64,000 bases of DNA, taken from contig CM075943.1 in the NCBI GenBank assembly GCA_038030265.1, forward strand, positions 31,496,001 to 31,560,000, given 5' to 3'. The stretch comes from Corythucha ciliata. Its lineage: Eukaryota; Arthropoda; Insecta; Hemiptera; Tingidae. Positions within the stretch are counted from its first letter, which is position 1, and the number at the start of each line of letters is the position of its first letter. A program made the translations under genes and the position numbers. Under the pieces are notes generated by a model. That model saw only the letters and a program-made list of their open reading frames with translations. It did no database searches and was not told the DNA's origin. Of the stretch, positions 29,166-40,409 are shown one piece after another.

Positions 29166-31606
29166 CGATAAGTGGGAGTGCATTCAACTGCTGAAGTTTT
29201 TGTAGATTAAAACGAAAACAAGACACCCGTAATTGTTTCAGAAATACGACTCATTAAAATATGATTTACGGATTAACACACCAGTCAAAGTGTAGTAACG
29301 GAAACTCTTATTTAAAGGGCGGTCACGAAACCAATGTGGCTCCCCCTCAAGTGTATGCTTCTTACCGTGAAGCCTGACCACAAATGAGAGGAAAGGCATT
29401 ACATCGACTTTATACATAATTAGCTCCGTTCGTTTGTCAATCCCGGACTGCTCCGAGCAACACGAGATTTTGTAACACAGTGTGGAATAACAAGAGAAAA
29501 ATGAGGAAAGGTTAGTACTTTCAGTGTGTTATGCATCTCCGGACGACAAACGACCGATATATGAAATTAAAATTATGAGAGAAATTGTATGAACAACTGA
29601 TTATTATTAAACTCGGTGACTGTTCATTGTACTCTGACATTGCAACACACGTATACTGAAGCATAGAGATACAGCTAATGATGGTGCTCTGCTAATTGAT
29701 CAAGGAATAGCGACATCATCGAAAAAACTGTACAAGGTGTAAGTTAGCACCGTTGTGCTTCCTCCATCCGGTAAACCCTAAAGGAAGGTTAGCTAGATAG
29801 TTTGGTTTGATTTGATACGTGTATTTTGCATTTTTGTACAACTGAAACTCAACTAATAATATGACCTAAAAACAATACGTAATCCGTTGTTAATCAGTTA
29901 TGTGACATTTGCTCGTCCCTCAGCCTCTTACAAAGGTGTTTTCAGTCACTCCAGACACAGCCAAACATCCTGGTTTGGAGGAAGCATGACGATATAGTGG
30001 AGGGGAATCGAGGGGTACACCCTCGATAAGACTGCACTTGCGGGCTACCTTTGTTTTTACTTTCAATCCTAAAAGAATTTTAGGAGGAAACTCTCGTGAC
30101 TTTCGGCAGTTGCGAGGCAATCAAAGCTTTTTTTTTCTCCCTTTTTCCGTTCGTGAATGTCGATCGTGAACTAAGGACAGGTAGGCGGAGGTTTCCGAGA
30201 TCTCTATACATACAGAGCTTACAGTGGGAATGGCTGGAAAGGGGTTTGTTGAAATTCAACCTTTGTTTTGCATGTAGAAAAAGAATGCATTGAGGGCCGG
30301 ATCTGGCAATCATGAAGGAGACCAATAAAAAAACCCCATATATGAAATCTGTGCGATGCTCCTCTATAAGTCTATACGATCTGCGCCACCACTGAACCGA
30401 GGTGTTTCATTCTCTCTTGATATTTTCAAGAGCTACGGAGAGACTTTTCACTCTACCCATCTACATAGTCTAGTTCATAGCTTATGCTACATGAAGAATT
30501 CATTGGAATTACGGAAGGCTAACGGAGGTTGAAATGAAATTTCCCTTCATCACAGAATTATATGTATCGTTTTTCAGGCCTTTTTGATCCTAGAATAGCT
30601 GAAATATGGAGCTTTTAAGTAAAAAATGTTATGAACCTTTGTCATTGCTGAAAGAATGTTTGTGAACTTGTTTAATTCGAATGCCGGTGCTAGAATACAT
30701 TTTATAGATTTTCAGGTCCTTTATAAGCGCTAGAAAAAACATTTCACGCTGCAGGCTGAAATAATTTTCACGTTTAAATGAAGCTGTTCACCCCGGACAA
30801 TAATTGCGTTCAATAAATCGCCGTGAAGTCGAATAGCTACGAAGGCTTCGATCGTGTTAGATCAAACTCGCGAAGGACTGCCGATAATCAAGCTGGTTAA
30901 AATTGTAGTAATGTTGAAAAAACTCATGAATATGAATTCACTAATGGCAAAAGGTATTAAAAGTCTTCGAAAAAGAAAGAAAAATGACTCTTTGTAAAAT
31001 AAGTGTCGGAATGATTAAAGAAGTCCTATTTCCATTAAGGGTCATTAGTTTCATTTTAGATTAATTTGCTTTTCCCCTGTAAGAGAAGTTCTCGCTATCA
31101 ATAGGAACGAGTGTGTTTGTTCCTTTGAGAGGTTTTCGCCCCTTACGGCTTCTTTTGTGACTAATAAAATGCGGTGAGGATAGTTTTTAGTTTTTGGTTT
31201 GGTTTCTAGGCTCCTTTCTACTATGTTGTTGTTTCTTTTCGTCCTCCAAAGAAACCCCCCTAGGCCCGAGTGTATGCCACTGTCCACTGACTTGTACTGG
31301 ATCGGTTATGTATCAGAACTTTCTATTCTGATAATTCTTCCCTATTCCCGCAGCATTTTCCCCTGACCTTTCGTAATAAGGCCCCTGGCCGGTCATTTTC
31401 ATTTCTCATTTTCCGTTCCTTAAAACCTTGTTCACTATTTCCTGGTTCAGAATGTTCTCTTGAGATGCGCGAAACTTCATTGTACCCTTCACATTTTTTT
31501 GATTTAAGATTTGTCTTTAAAGCCTCAGTATATGTACCTGTAAATACATATACATATATGGATTTAATATTTACCTATAATTCGGAAGAGCTGTGCAATA
31601 GGTGTG
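29166..31606. other. No recognised feature
   Basis: About 2.4 kb of AT-rich sequence with only short random ORFs. I see no exon-like stretch with convincing splice signals, no inverted-repeat element and no RNA gene. Confidence 0.5.
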
Positions 31607-32035
31607 TATTGTAACTTTTATGACCTACCACGTTTGCTATCCCCAGGGATTGTCAAAACCACCGCCCTCTCTCTCACCGCGACGTGCGTTGTTGGTTCGT
31701 CGCACGCAACGGTATATAAACCTGGATTGCTCACAGTGGACTGGAGGGGGCAGGTCGCTCACTGGTAAAAAATCACCCTGTCCCTCTCCTTGTGTAGTTA
31801 TGGCAACACGGTACTTATTTTGAAACTCCACCCCTCTCATCCACTTGGGAACTTATTGATTGCCATTTTTTGTCAGCAGTGATGAGCAATCCAGTTGTTT
31901 TATATATCTTGGCCGCACGTCGCTAAAGTTATCAAACATCTCCTTCGAGTACTTACTTTGTTTTTACAAATACTGTATGAGTTTTCAATTAACGAGTTTT
32001 TCTTCAATGTATAGAAAATACAAAAACTTGGCGAC
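31607..32035 (+). repeat. Dispersed repeat, first copy (contains a MITE)
   Basis: Sequence outside the MITE 31704-31917 matches a second copy at about 32332-32478 plus 33724-33770 (shared words such as AACTTTTATGACCTACCA and CTTACTTTGTTTTTACAAAT). The class is unknown and nothing is encoded. Confidence 0.6.
31704..31917. mobile_element. 214 bp MITE inside the dispersed repeat
   Basis: Inverted ends share TATATAAA and CTGGATTGCTCA. CGTCGC flanks it on both sides (31698-31703 and 31918-31923), and the second copy of the surrounding repeat at about 32420 has a single CGTCGC and no insert, so the ends are defined by an empty site. A related copy lies at 50691-51062. Confidence 0.7.
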
Positions 32036-32331
32036 AAGGATAAAAACTTTTCAGACCCTCCCAGCGGAACCCCAACAAGGTCCAGTTTCAAGGGGGAGTC
32101 AACTCGACGTCCACCGTCCAGCCAGAAATGGTGCCCTTTTTGGCGCCGAGCGTACGACGCCCCGAGCGCCGGTGTGAACGATCGGTCTACTTACAAGATT
32201 ATGGATGCGAATAATTTCCTTTAGCTTCTTTTCTCTTCCGATTAGTTTCCAATTCCACAATTATATGTTATGTATTATAAATATCGTTTCCAGTTTTCAA
32301 ATAATTTTTAAAATAAGAGGGGGAGAATAAT

Positions 32332-33770
32332 TATTGCAACTTTTATGACCTACCACTATTGCTATCCCCAAGGTTTGTCAAAACTACCGCTCTCTCTATC
32401 ACCGCGGCGTATGTTGTTGGTTCGTCGCTATAGTTATCAAACTTCTCCTTCGAGTGCTTACTTTGTTTTTACAAATATATACAGGGTGTTCAAAAAATAG
32501 AGGGCAATATTTCGCCTGGTGATTTGCACCTCAAATGGGTTAAAACTACCCCTATTGACCAGAGTCCGGTTCTCATTATTATCCGAGATATTCTTTAATT
32601 TTAGTTCGTTTCAGTTTTGTGTAAGTATAGTTTATTAGTTTTAATTACTTTCTGATTTTGCCTTTTTTTTTTGTAAAAGTGGTCGTTGCATAGTAATAGG
32701 AGGCTCCAAGGTCAGATCTGACGGTCCCATTGGGTAGAGCGGCCTTTTTTTTATTCGAATTTAGGCATTCCATTCCATTTTGCTCCGTACCTGCTCAGAT
32801 ATCCAGCAGATTGTTCAAAATTCACCGAATGTTCACGACATTTTGATGCTGGATTGCTCCTCAACAGGTGCTTTCGGGGATGACATTTTTTCAGAAAAGT
32901 TGGTGCGTAGTATCATCATGAAAACTGTATTTTTAAATTGCCTTTCTTACAGGGATTTTTTTCTAGATATTTCATATTCATACAGGAAAGACACGAGACA
33001 CCTATTCATTTCTGACGTAGTTTACTTGACATAATTCTCAAAATTGGTGGCTAAAAAATGGGAAAAAGGGCAAAAAAAATATAATAAAAATATTTTAAAA
33101 AAATATTAACAAAATAATAATAAAATAAAAATAGATAACATAACATATTATATAGATAACAATAAATAAAATATCTTTGAAATTGTTTCAATTCTTGCTT
33201 ATTTTCCTTTTTTAGTTCTTAATTTTATTATCATTACTATTTTTCCTATTTATCTGTCACCAATTTTTAGATTTATGTCAAGAAAACTATGTCAGAAATG
33301 AATAGGTAGGCGTGTCTTGTGTCTTTCAAGTGCGATTATGAAAAACCTATCTAGAAAAAAAGTCCCTCTAACAACGTAATCTGAAAATACTATTTTCATA
33401 GTGATACTTGCGCCAACTTTTCTGAAAAAATGTCATCTCCAAAAGCACCTGTTGAGGAGCAATCAGGCTTCAAAATGTCGTGAACTGGGGTTCAATTTTG
33501 AACAAGTTTGACTTTCTGATATCTGAGCACGTGCGTGAATGATCATAGAATGGAATGCGTGAATTGTAATAGAAAAAAGGCCGCTCTTTCCAATGGTACC
33601 GTCAGATTTGACTTTGGAGCCTCCGGTTACTATGCACAGCCACTTTTCCAATAAAACCAAGGCAAAATCAAAAAGTAATTAAAATCTGCGAAATATTGCC
33701 CTCTATTTTTTGAACAACCTGTACAATATGAGTTTTCAAATACAAAGTTTTTCCTCAATGTATCCTATAG
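32332..33770 (+). repeat. Dispersed repeat, second copy (split by a foldback element)
   Basis: The two halves 32332-32478 and 33724-33770 join to match 31607-31703 and 31918-32035 of the first copy. The join lies in the segment ACAAATA...ATGAGTTTTCAA. Confidence 0.65.
32480..33723. mobile_element. Foldback element with about 560 bp inverted arms (1.24 kb palindrome)
   Basis: The left arm from ACAGGGTGTTCAAAAAATAG and the right arm (complement) from ACAGGTTGTTCAAAAAATAG can be followed inward for about 560 bp at roughly 80-85% identity. The first about 100 bp of the left arm after the tip has an extra segment not in the right arm. The centre (about 33050-33250) is A/T-rich. TA is present at both edges, as in Tc1/mariner insertions, and the interrupted dispersed repeat shows where it entered. 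Neither arm encodes a transposase. Confidence 0.75.
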
Positions 33771-34385
33771 ACATTACAACAGTGTGATACAGTCCAGCCT
33801 TGTTCAAGTCGTTTACAGGATCTAACGCGAGACGAAGGTCACGTCATCCTGAACAAACTTTGACGGGGTATTATTGGTGATCGTCAGCCGGCCCTACCGG
33901 AGCATCGTTTAAAGGCTTAACCAAGCACTCCTCCTGTTTCTTTCAAGTTAACGAAAAAAACGAAAGAGAGTGAGAGAGAGAGAAAAAAACATTCTTCTCA
34001 GGTTTGACTACATTACACGGTGGGAAAAAATAATTTTCAAATACCTACCAGAAAAACCGGCATTAATGAAAATTTAATCATCACCTAATTAGCGAAGGTA
34101 ATTAATTACACGAGCTGCTCGCCTAAAAGTGGATTAGAGGACGAGGTGATGATTAAGCCCGATGGAACAATAATATCTGTCTGCGGTGCTACTTACAAAT
34201 TAATATCCTTCCAATTAAGTTCATTTCTTTGTTTTGTCTGATCGAATTTTCATGTTGTAAGCGAAACTTCATTTATTCGTGTGCCAGGAAAGAATTGAAG
34301 ATATGGAATTAATCCCCCCCCCTCTCTCGACAAGGAAATTACCGCGTGATCCAGATTCAAATACGTGTTGAGCCTGGTTCGCATG
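33771..34385. other. No recognised feature
   Basis: Non-coding sequence with a (GA)n-like stretch at 33964-33985 and a C run near 34315. Confidence 0.5.
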
Positions 34386-34394
34386 ATGCAATTT

Positions 34395-35797
34395 TTAAAA
34401 CAATATTACATGCACATTTTTCGGCAATATATCTGCTCCGACTTGCCTCTTATTCGTCTCTTCACTTGGTGAATTTGTCTTTACATGAGACGTCGCAGGA
34501 GAAGAGACTGGGATCATTTTAGTATTCGTTTCTGTCTTTCCAACTTGTCGCATCACGCTCTCTGGACATTTCCTTTCCAGCCTCACAGACATCTGGCCTG
34601 TTACTTTTTGGGCAAACGTGAAATTCGGTCTTACCAGCGTTCCATTCCTAGCCAGCGCTTTTAATTCTTTGGATTTCTTTCTCCATTAAGTATGCCTCAC
34701 ATTTCCTACTCAATGAGCTATGTGCTTCATTGCAATTCACGCATTCCAGAAGGTTTCTACAGTCCTCTTGCCCGTGCTTTCTCTGCCCACACTCACATGG
34801 CTCCTGCGTCTTGAATCTTGCGGCTGGATGACCGAACTTCAAGAAATTGAAACATCTAAATGGTGCGTTTAAGAAAGGTCTTACTCTAAATCTTTGGTAC
34901 GCTGCAACCATTACTGTGCTTACATGTAAGCACAGCCGTTCCCGTCTTCGTCGGCTGGCCATTCTCATTCCGGGTGATTATTTTCGCTGCTACTACGTTG
35001 TATTGGGCAAAAGCCTCCACGAGTTCCTCCTCCGATGCATTCTTGATCTCATGTGAGAAAATGACACTCTTAACTATGTTGAGGTTTCCAGGTATGTCGG
35101 CCACAGCATTTTCAAAGATAAATGCTTTTCTTTTAGTAATTTCACCTGCGTTTCATTCGCAGCTTCGACCACAATCACCCCACCCAATGTTTTCCTTATG
35201 TCCTTAACTATCCCTATTAGGTTATTCACTGTTTTTGCTATTGCAAACATTGAAATATTCTCAAAATTTCCCTCTGTTTTCCTTAAAACCACAAATTTTT
35301 CTAGGAGCTCGCTTTCCTTATCGCCGGTATCACTTGATGTTTTTTCCTTTCCATTCCGTAAGGGTGAACAACTTTCTTTAGACTGTCCTTGATTCGGCGA
35401 GGCTCTCTTTTTGGGGGGCCGATATTTCTTCCTTGCTGGTTCGGTCTTACCAGCACGGATCCAAAGAGAGCACTTTCCTTTTTCTATCTACATCACTCGT
35501 ACTCAGGCTTTCAACGCTGCTACGCAGGCCGGGATGTCTCGCGAGTATTCTCGTTCAACCCAAATCTCCCAAGTACAACATCAACTGATGATGCTTCAAC
35601 ATGAAGGTGAACTGAGGCCGACCCTCTTGCATTCTCATCTTTACGTTGTTCCATATGATGGTCCGTGTCCACGTCATGATCATCCGGAGGGGCCTGACTT
35701 CCCCCAGGGTTGCCAATGGTCAATCCAGCATCCTTATTTATTGTTAGGTCCTATGTTTTATAAGGTTCCATTTTATACCTCCTAGTAGGTCGGGTGA
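34395..35797 (-). pseudogene. I-clade ORF1 remnant, antisense to the main cluster
   Basis: Read on the minus strand this resembles ORF1 of copy 3. An N-terminal GSQAPPDDHD matches GSQAPPGDHG. A middle NISMFAIAKTVNNLIGIVKDI region corresponds to KISPFAIAKWVDAAVGKVESV. Then comes a knuckle region with ECGQRKHGQEDC and CVNCNEAHSSLSRKC and the same EIQRIK segment. The first knuckle has lost both of its first two Cys (CFNF). The frame changes several times, so it is a pseudogene. No ORF2 follows; the fragment ends near 34390. Confidence 0.7.
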
Positions 35798-36205
35798 GAG
35801 CTCTCAAAACCCTTTGTTCCACGAAAGGTTCAATTCGTCCTGTCAGCATCATATAATAATCCGGAGGAAAGATGGTGAGTATGAAGGGATAGGGGAAGGC
35901 GGAAAGGAGAGGCCATAAGCCTTAAGGATAGCTGCAGGGCTGAGATATGATCCACAACTAGGCTACAGACCCCGGGCTTGCCACACCCGTATTAGTACCG
36001 AAATACCAACCTGCGATGTTCGGGATGCGTGTGGCTGACGAGACCCGACTCCCGTTTTTCTTTCGTGGTATGCTTCCTTAGACGGCTGCCTTACCAGGCT
36101 AACGGATCCGTCCACCCGCATCTTTTAGCCGCCTTTTACGACACGCAGAGGACACGGCTGCTGTATTCTAACTCCTCCACCCCCACCTACAGGAAAACAA
36201 TTATT
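35798..36205 (-). other. Probable 5' UTR of the antisense I-clade element
   Basis: On the minus strand an (AAT)n-like edge (36200-36210) is followed by a GC-richer leader with the GTCGTAAAAGGCGGCTAAAAG box, a common sight in 5' parts of insect non-LTR elements, and then the ORF1 remnant. The start beside an AAT repeat mirrors the junctions in the main cluster. Confidence 0.5.
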
Positions 36206-36493
36206 ATTATTTTCGAAACCAATTGTGAATCGGTTGTCGTATTATACTACTATAAATATTGGGGCCTGTTACCCAAAGCAAACAACAGGTGGCGATCGTT
36301 TTAATTTCTTGCAACTTCAACCATCATCTTCGGATCGTCTGAACGACCCCACATTAAACCACACCGCGTCAGTCTCTTTTATAGGTGGGCGGGGGGTTGA
36401 AATTCAGATTCAGGACACCTCAAAACATGAGAAATACGAGGGAACCATATTTAAAAAAATATATATTACCTACTCGCGATAGCGTGGCGAAAT

Positions 36494-37370
36494 CGGGGTT
36501 GTCAAACTGCGACCCATTTATGCAAAGTGCGACCCCTCAAATTATTGTCCCTTCTACAAAGTGCGACCCTACAAATTGATAGCCCTTCTGCAAAGTGCGA
36601 CCCTGCACCCTTCCTTTCCTGGTGCTTACTGCGACCCACCCAGTTCGTCTGCAGATACAGTTCGTTTAGCGTAACCCAGGGCGCACCAACGTGGAGGCGA
36701 ACTGTTCCACGCCCCATAAGTTGCAGTTTCCACTCTCCACGCTCGTAATACCATCAATTGTCGTCATTTTTACATTGCTCATTTTTTGGTCTTCGGTAAA
36801 AATTTGAAGGAGACACTCTTCACGAATTCCATTTGCGTAATATCTCCCATTTCTTTTAATTCAAGAGCTAACAGTTTGTTGGGTTGAGTAGTTAAATCAT
36901 TACAAGCTTTTCTCTTCAGAGAATTTCTCAGCGCATGACGATTCAATTTTTTCGGGGAATCTGCAACGTGATTGTGGTCGTCATTTCTGTCGAAGATTGA
37001 GTTGGACGGGTCAAGTTTGAAAGAAGCCTTACACGATTTTTTGGTACATAACCAGCGTTGAACATTATTTGCCAAACTTTTATGAAATCGGTATTTGAAT
37101 CCGTCCAGGACAAACAACTCGTTACCTCGATCGCTGACAGATGTTGAGCAAGATGGGCCAGGGGAGTTCATTGTTGACGCGTTGACAAACGTTGGCAAAC
37201 TGAGTGAAAAGTTACATACAGAAACAGTTCCTTATCTTAGACGGAAGGATAAGGTTCATTCGTTCATTCGTTTATCTTAGGCGGGTCGCACTTCGATCAA
37301 TGCACGTAAAACGTCAGGGTCGCACTTTGTACTGGTTCCGAGGGCACTGGGTCGCAGTTTGCTAACAGCC
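36494..37370. mobile_element. Mutator-like derivative with iterated terminal motifs and a FLYWCH ORF
   Basis: GGCGAAAT occurs directly outside both ends (36486-36493 and 37371-37378), an 8-9 bp target duplication. Both ends carry AAACTGCGACCC in inverted orientation. CAAAGTGCGACCC-like motifs repeat inward: five on the left (36503, 36523, 36557, 36591, 36626) and three on the right (37283, 37317, 37349). FLYWCH zinc fingers plus 8-9 bp duplications fit the Mutator superfamily. The catalytic transposase domain is absent. Confidence 0.7.
36779..37198 (-). CDS. FLYWCH zinc-finger protein fragment (139 aa)
   Basis: Residues about 28-80 form a FLYWCH finger: aromatic LDGFKYRFHKS, a WLCTKKSCKASF Cys pair, and a DHNH pair. 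FLYWCH fingers bind DNA and often occur at the N-terminus of Mutator-like transposases. The protein ends soon after (PKTKK), without any DDE domain, so it is either a stand-alone DNA-binding product or a truncated transposase. It lies inside the inverted ends of the element at 36494-37370. Confidence 0.65.
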   Translation of the reverse strand: MPTFVNASTMNSPGPSCSTSVSDRGNELFVLDGFKYRFHKSLANNVQRWLCTKKSCKASFKLDPSNSIFDRNDDHNHVADSPKKLNRHALRNSLKRKACNDLTTQPNKLLALELKEMGDITQMEFVKSVSFKFLPKTKK

Positions 37371-37378
37371 GGCGAAAT

Positions 37379-40370
37379 AACCACAAATAACATGGAATTT
37401 TAAAAGGCAATTAAATTTCGGCATGTTGCCGGGGTTGTATCGTTGGGCAAAGTTGAAATTCGGATCCAGCTCACCTGAAAACATTAAAATCAGTCATCAA
37501 ACTTAGTCCCGGAGTTTCTTCCTCCCAAATTTACCTGCTTCCTGGACTAAGTTGGGGGAATACTCACTTTGAATTATTTGCTTCATAAATTTCATTTTCA
37601 GGGCCGTAGGCCCACAACAACCTAATTTTCTCTGTCGTCAACGTTGGATACCTGCTTCCTAAAAGTTCCTGCGGTTTACCTGAAGAGCATTGTACCTTGT
37701 TCAGCACACTTCATTTATTTATTTATTTGTATATTTATTTATTTATTTTACTTCTCAACGTTGATTAACGTCTATTGAACAAAATGGGTTGTAAATTATT
37801 TTGTTCTTTTTCCAACTTTAAGAAGGTAGGGATGGATAGAGTGGGCTTATGTTTCCAAATTAATATAGTAGGCAGAGCCGTAAAAATGTGAATAACTCAA
37901 AACCGGCAAGAGGAACGCAAGGACAGTCAACAGAATGAATAATCTAACAATGCTAAGAGCGTATTTTCATTCAGTTTCAATCCTTAGCGGCTGTACATCA
38001 GAAATAAGATCATAAGTGATATCGCCTAGTATCGCCCTAGTTCATTATAAACATTCAAATGAACAAAAAACCAATCCTGAGTTCAGTTTAGTAATAAATT
38101 AAATAAAAATTATCACACATTGTTTTCTACCCCTTTCACTTTGTGCATCACTGCACTGCAGAGTAAAGTGTGCGCCCAACTTTAACATGTCGAGGTTCAC
38201 GAGAATTGAGTCGCTTACTCAAACCATTTGAAAAATAAAAAACTGGTAAACCGGTTTACCCGTCCGGTTTACCGGTCAAACAAACTGGATTATAGTAATT
38301 TAGCGTTTTAGCATATTTTAGAAGTCGATGAAAAAGGATAAATAAATAGCAATTACAATAACAAGCAAGAAAAGGCTCGCAAGTAAAACAGCTCAATCAA
38401 AAGTCCTCACCAAAAGGAGTGTTGTGAGCCCGTGACCCACAGAAATTGTCTGACGATCTCAGAAGTGTCGTCTTCCAGACCATAAAAACATCCTAAACAG
38501 GAACCAGATACGATCAAATGATCCGGACTTTTCAAACGGTGGGCTCCCAGACTATGATGCCTTCACACGTATTCAATTTCATAGGAAAAGCACGATGATA
38601 GTATGTCTCCATGACCAACGAATCTGTGAAAGGGTCAGTGATTAATTTATCACTGCAGTACGGTAAATTTGTTTTTCGCGTGCGCGATTCTATAATTAAT
38701 GGGAAGCACAAAGTGATACTCTACAACTAAATAGAAAAGAACTGCTGTGGCAATGAATTATGAGAGATATTAAAATTTTACGCTTCGAAAGCAGTATGGT
38801 TTATTAAATTAATCATGCAAAAAAGAAAGTTGCTTTATGAGTCTCGTTGAGCAGTTTGGCCCTTTATTAGCATTTAATTAAACCGTAATCCTATATTTTT
38901 CCCCAGTTGAATAATTCATACAAACGATTAGCTACGATGGGAATATTGATTGCTACTGTAACCCGAAAGATTATAAAACTGGAAGACTGTCATTTTCAAG
39001 AAAGAAGCGATGGTGTTCTCGTGTTTACAAGAATTATTGGATCTACATCAAGTTTAAACTCCTACATTTGACCGACCACTTAAACTAATGGCGTTTTCCA
39101 TTCAATGCAATACACTCGTGTGGTGTAAGTTTTTCCACGCGGACGTTCCGTCCTCTCTGAATTGAAACATATGTTTATGGAGAGGAAGCTGCACTACACT
39201 TGTGTAGTGTGTTGAATGGAAATTGCTATAAATCCACTGATTGTGTTGTCACATGAGAGGGTAAAATCACTCTGAAAAAACAACAAAAACAGATGGGAGG
39301 ATGATTATCCCTTCAAACCTTCTGAAAGAACGTTAACAAGGAACCCAGCCCTACTTTTTGTTATTTTGAAATTGTGCGTTTTGAAACCCTATTTGAAACT
39401 TTTGTTCATGACGGCTACCGAGTTCATTATTCTCTACAAATTATTTATTTTTTTTTAGAGGCCGAGGTTCCTCCGGAGTTCGTTATTTTTTGTTAATTCA
39501 GCTGTTTTATACCCCGATTGCAGGAGTAAGTTTTTTCTTCTATCCTGGGCTGCGCCTCGTCGTCTAAAAACACTCTCACGACGTTTCCCACTTTCCGCAC
39601 TTGTTACGGAATGCACTATTTTTTTTTTTTTTTTGCTCCTTATTGTATGGATGGTATATGGTTAAACTTCTCAGCCGAGTAGAATGAATGCTTGCACAAA
39701 CGTATAGATTGTGAGCATAAATGAACACTGAGTAGGCCTTTACCATACTCGTTTCTAGAACGATAGGTTTCCGCTCGCAAGACAGTAACCGTATTGCGGG
39801 ATGTAGTATGGTAAAAGGGAAAGGCATTATTTTTTTGGAGAATTTGTTGAAGCAGCTTTACCGTTTAGGGAGGCTTTCAGGATTTTTTTTTTTTTTTTTG
39901 ACATTTTTTCGTGCAACTTGAAAGTAAGGAAAGCCGCACCAGAAACTTCCCTCTAAAGGGGTCAATATCGTCAATCGGTTAGGATAAAAAGAAGAATCGC
40001 ACGGGAGTGCGAAATGAACAGCTGAAATTTCATTAAATTTCAGCTAAAAAATGTCCCACCTGTCTTTTCTTTATATTTTGTGGCTTTTCAGCTGTCAATG
40101 TCACCGTTTCACTTACCTACGACCATTTTTTAAAAATTCCCACAATTTATCAAGATTGGATATAGCTAGATAACTGTCGCGCGAAAAATATCGTTCACTG
40201 AGCCTCGGGAGTCTAAATACACTCGCACAATATTTCTCACTATAAGAGCCAGACTCCTGCCACTGCAGACTACTGGCTAAAACCACCCAACTTTTGGCAC
40301 CGCTACTCAGGCTATTGGCCACTACTTCTCCGGTTATTGCCTGATGATGCCATTAGCTCTGTTCGCGAAC
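37379..40370. other. No recognised gene
   Basis: Non-coding, AT-rich. A (TTTA)n microsatellite lies at 37705-37750 and poly-T runs at 39618-39635 and 39882-39900. A GTTGAAATTC-containing stretch near 37450 resembles one near 36395, perhaps a small dispersed repeat flanking the Mutator-like element. Confidence 0.5.
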
Positions 40371-40377
40371 CTGCTCT

Positions 40378-40407
40378 GGGGTGCACCAGGACGCACCAGT
40401 GCACCCC
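40378..40407. repeat. Short perfect hairpin
   Basis: GGGGTGCAC and GTGCACCCC are separated by 12 bases. A TTCGCGA word is found outside on both sides (about 40362 and 40414). No function is evident. Confidence 0.5.
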
Positions 40408-40409
40408 AA

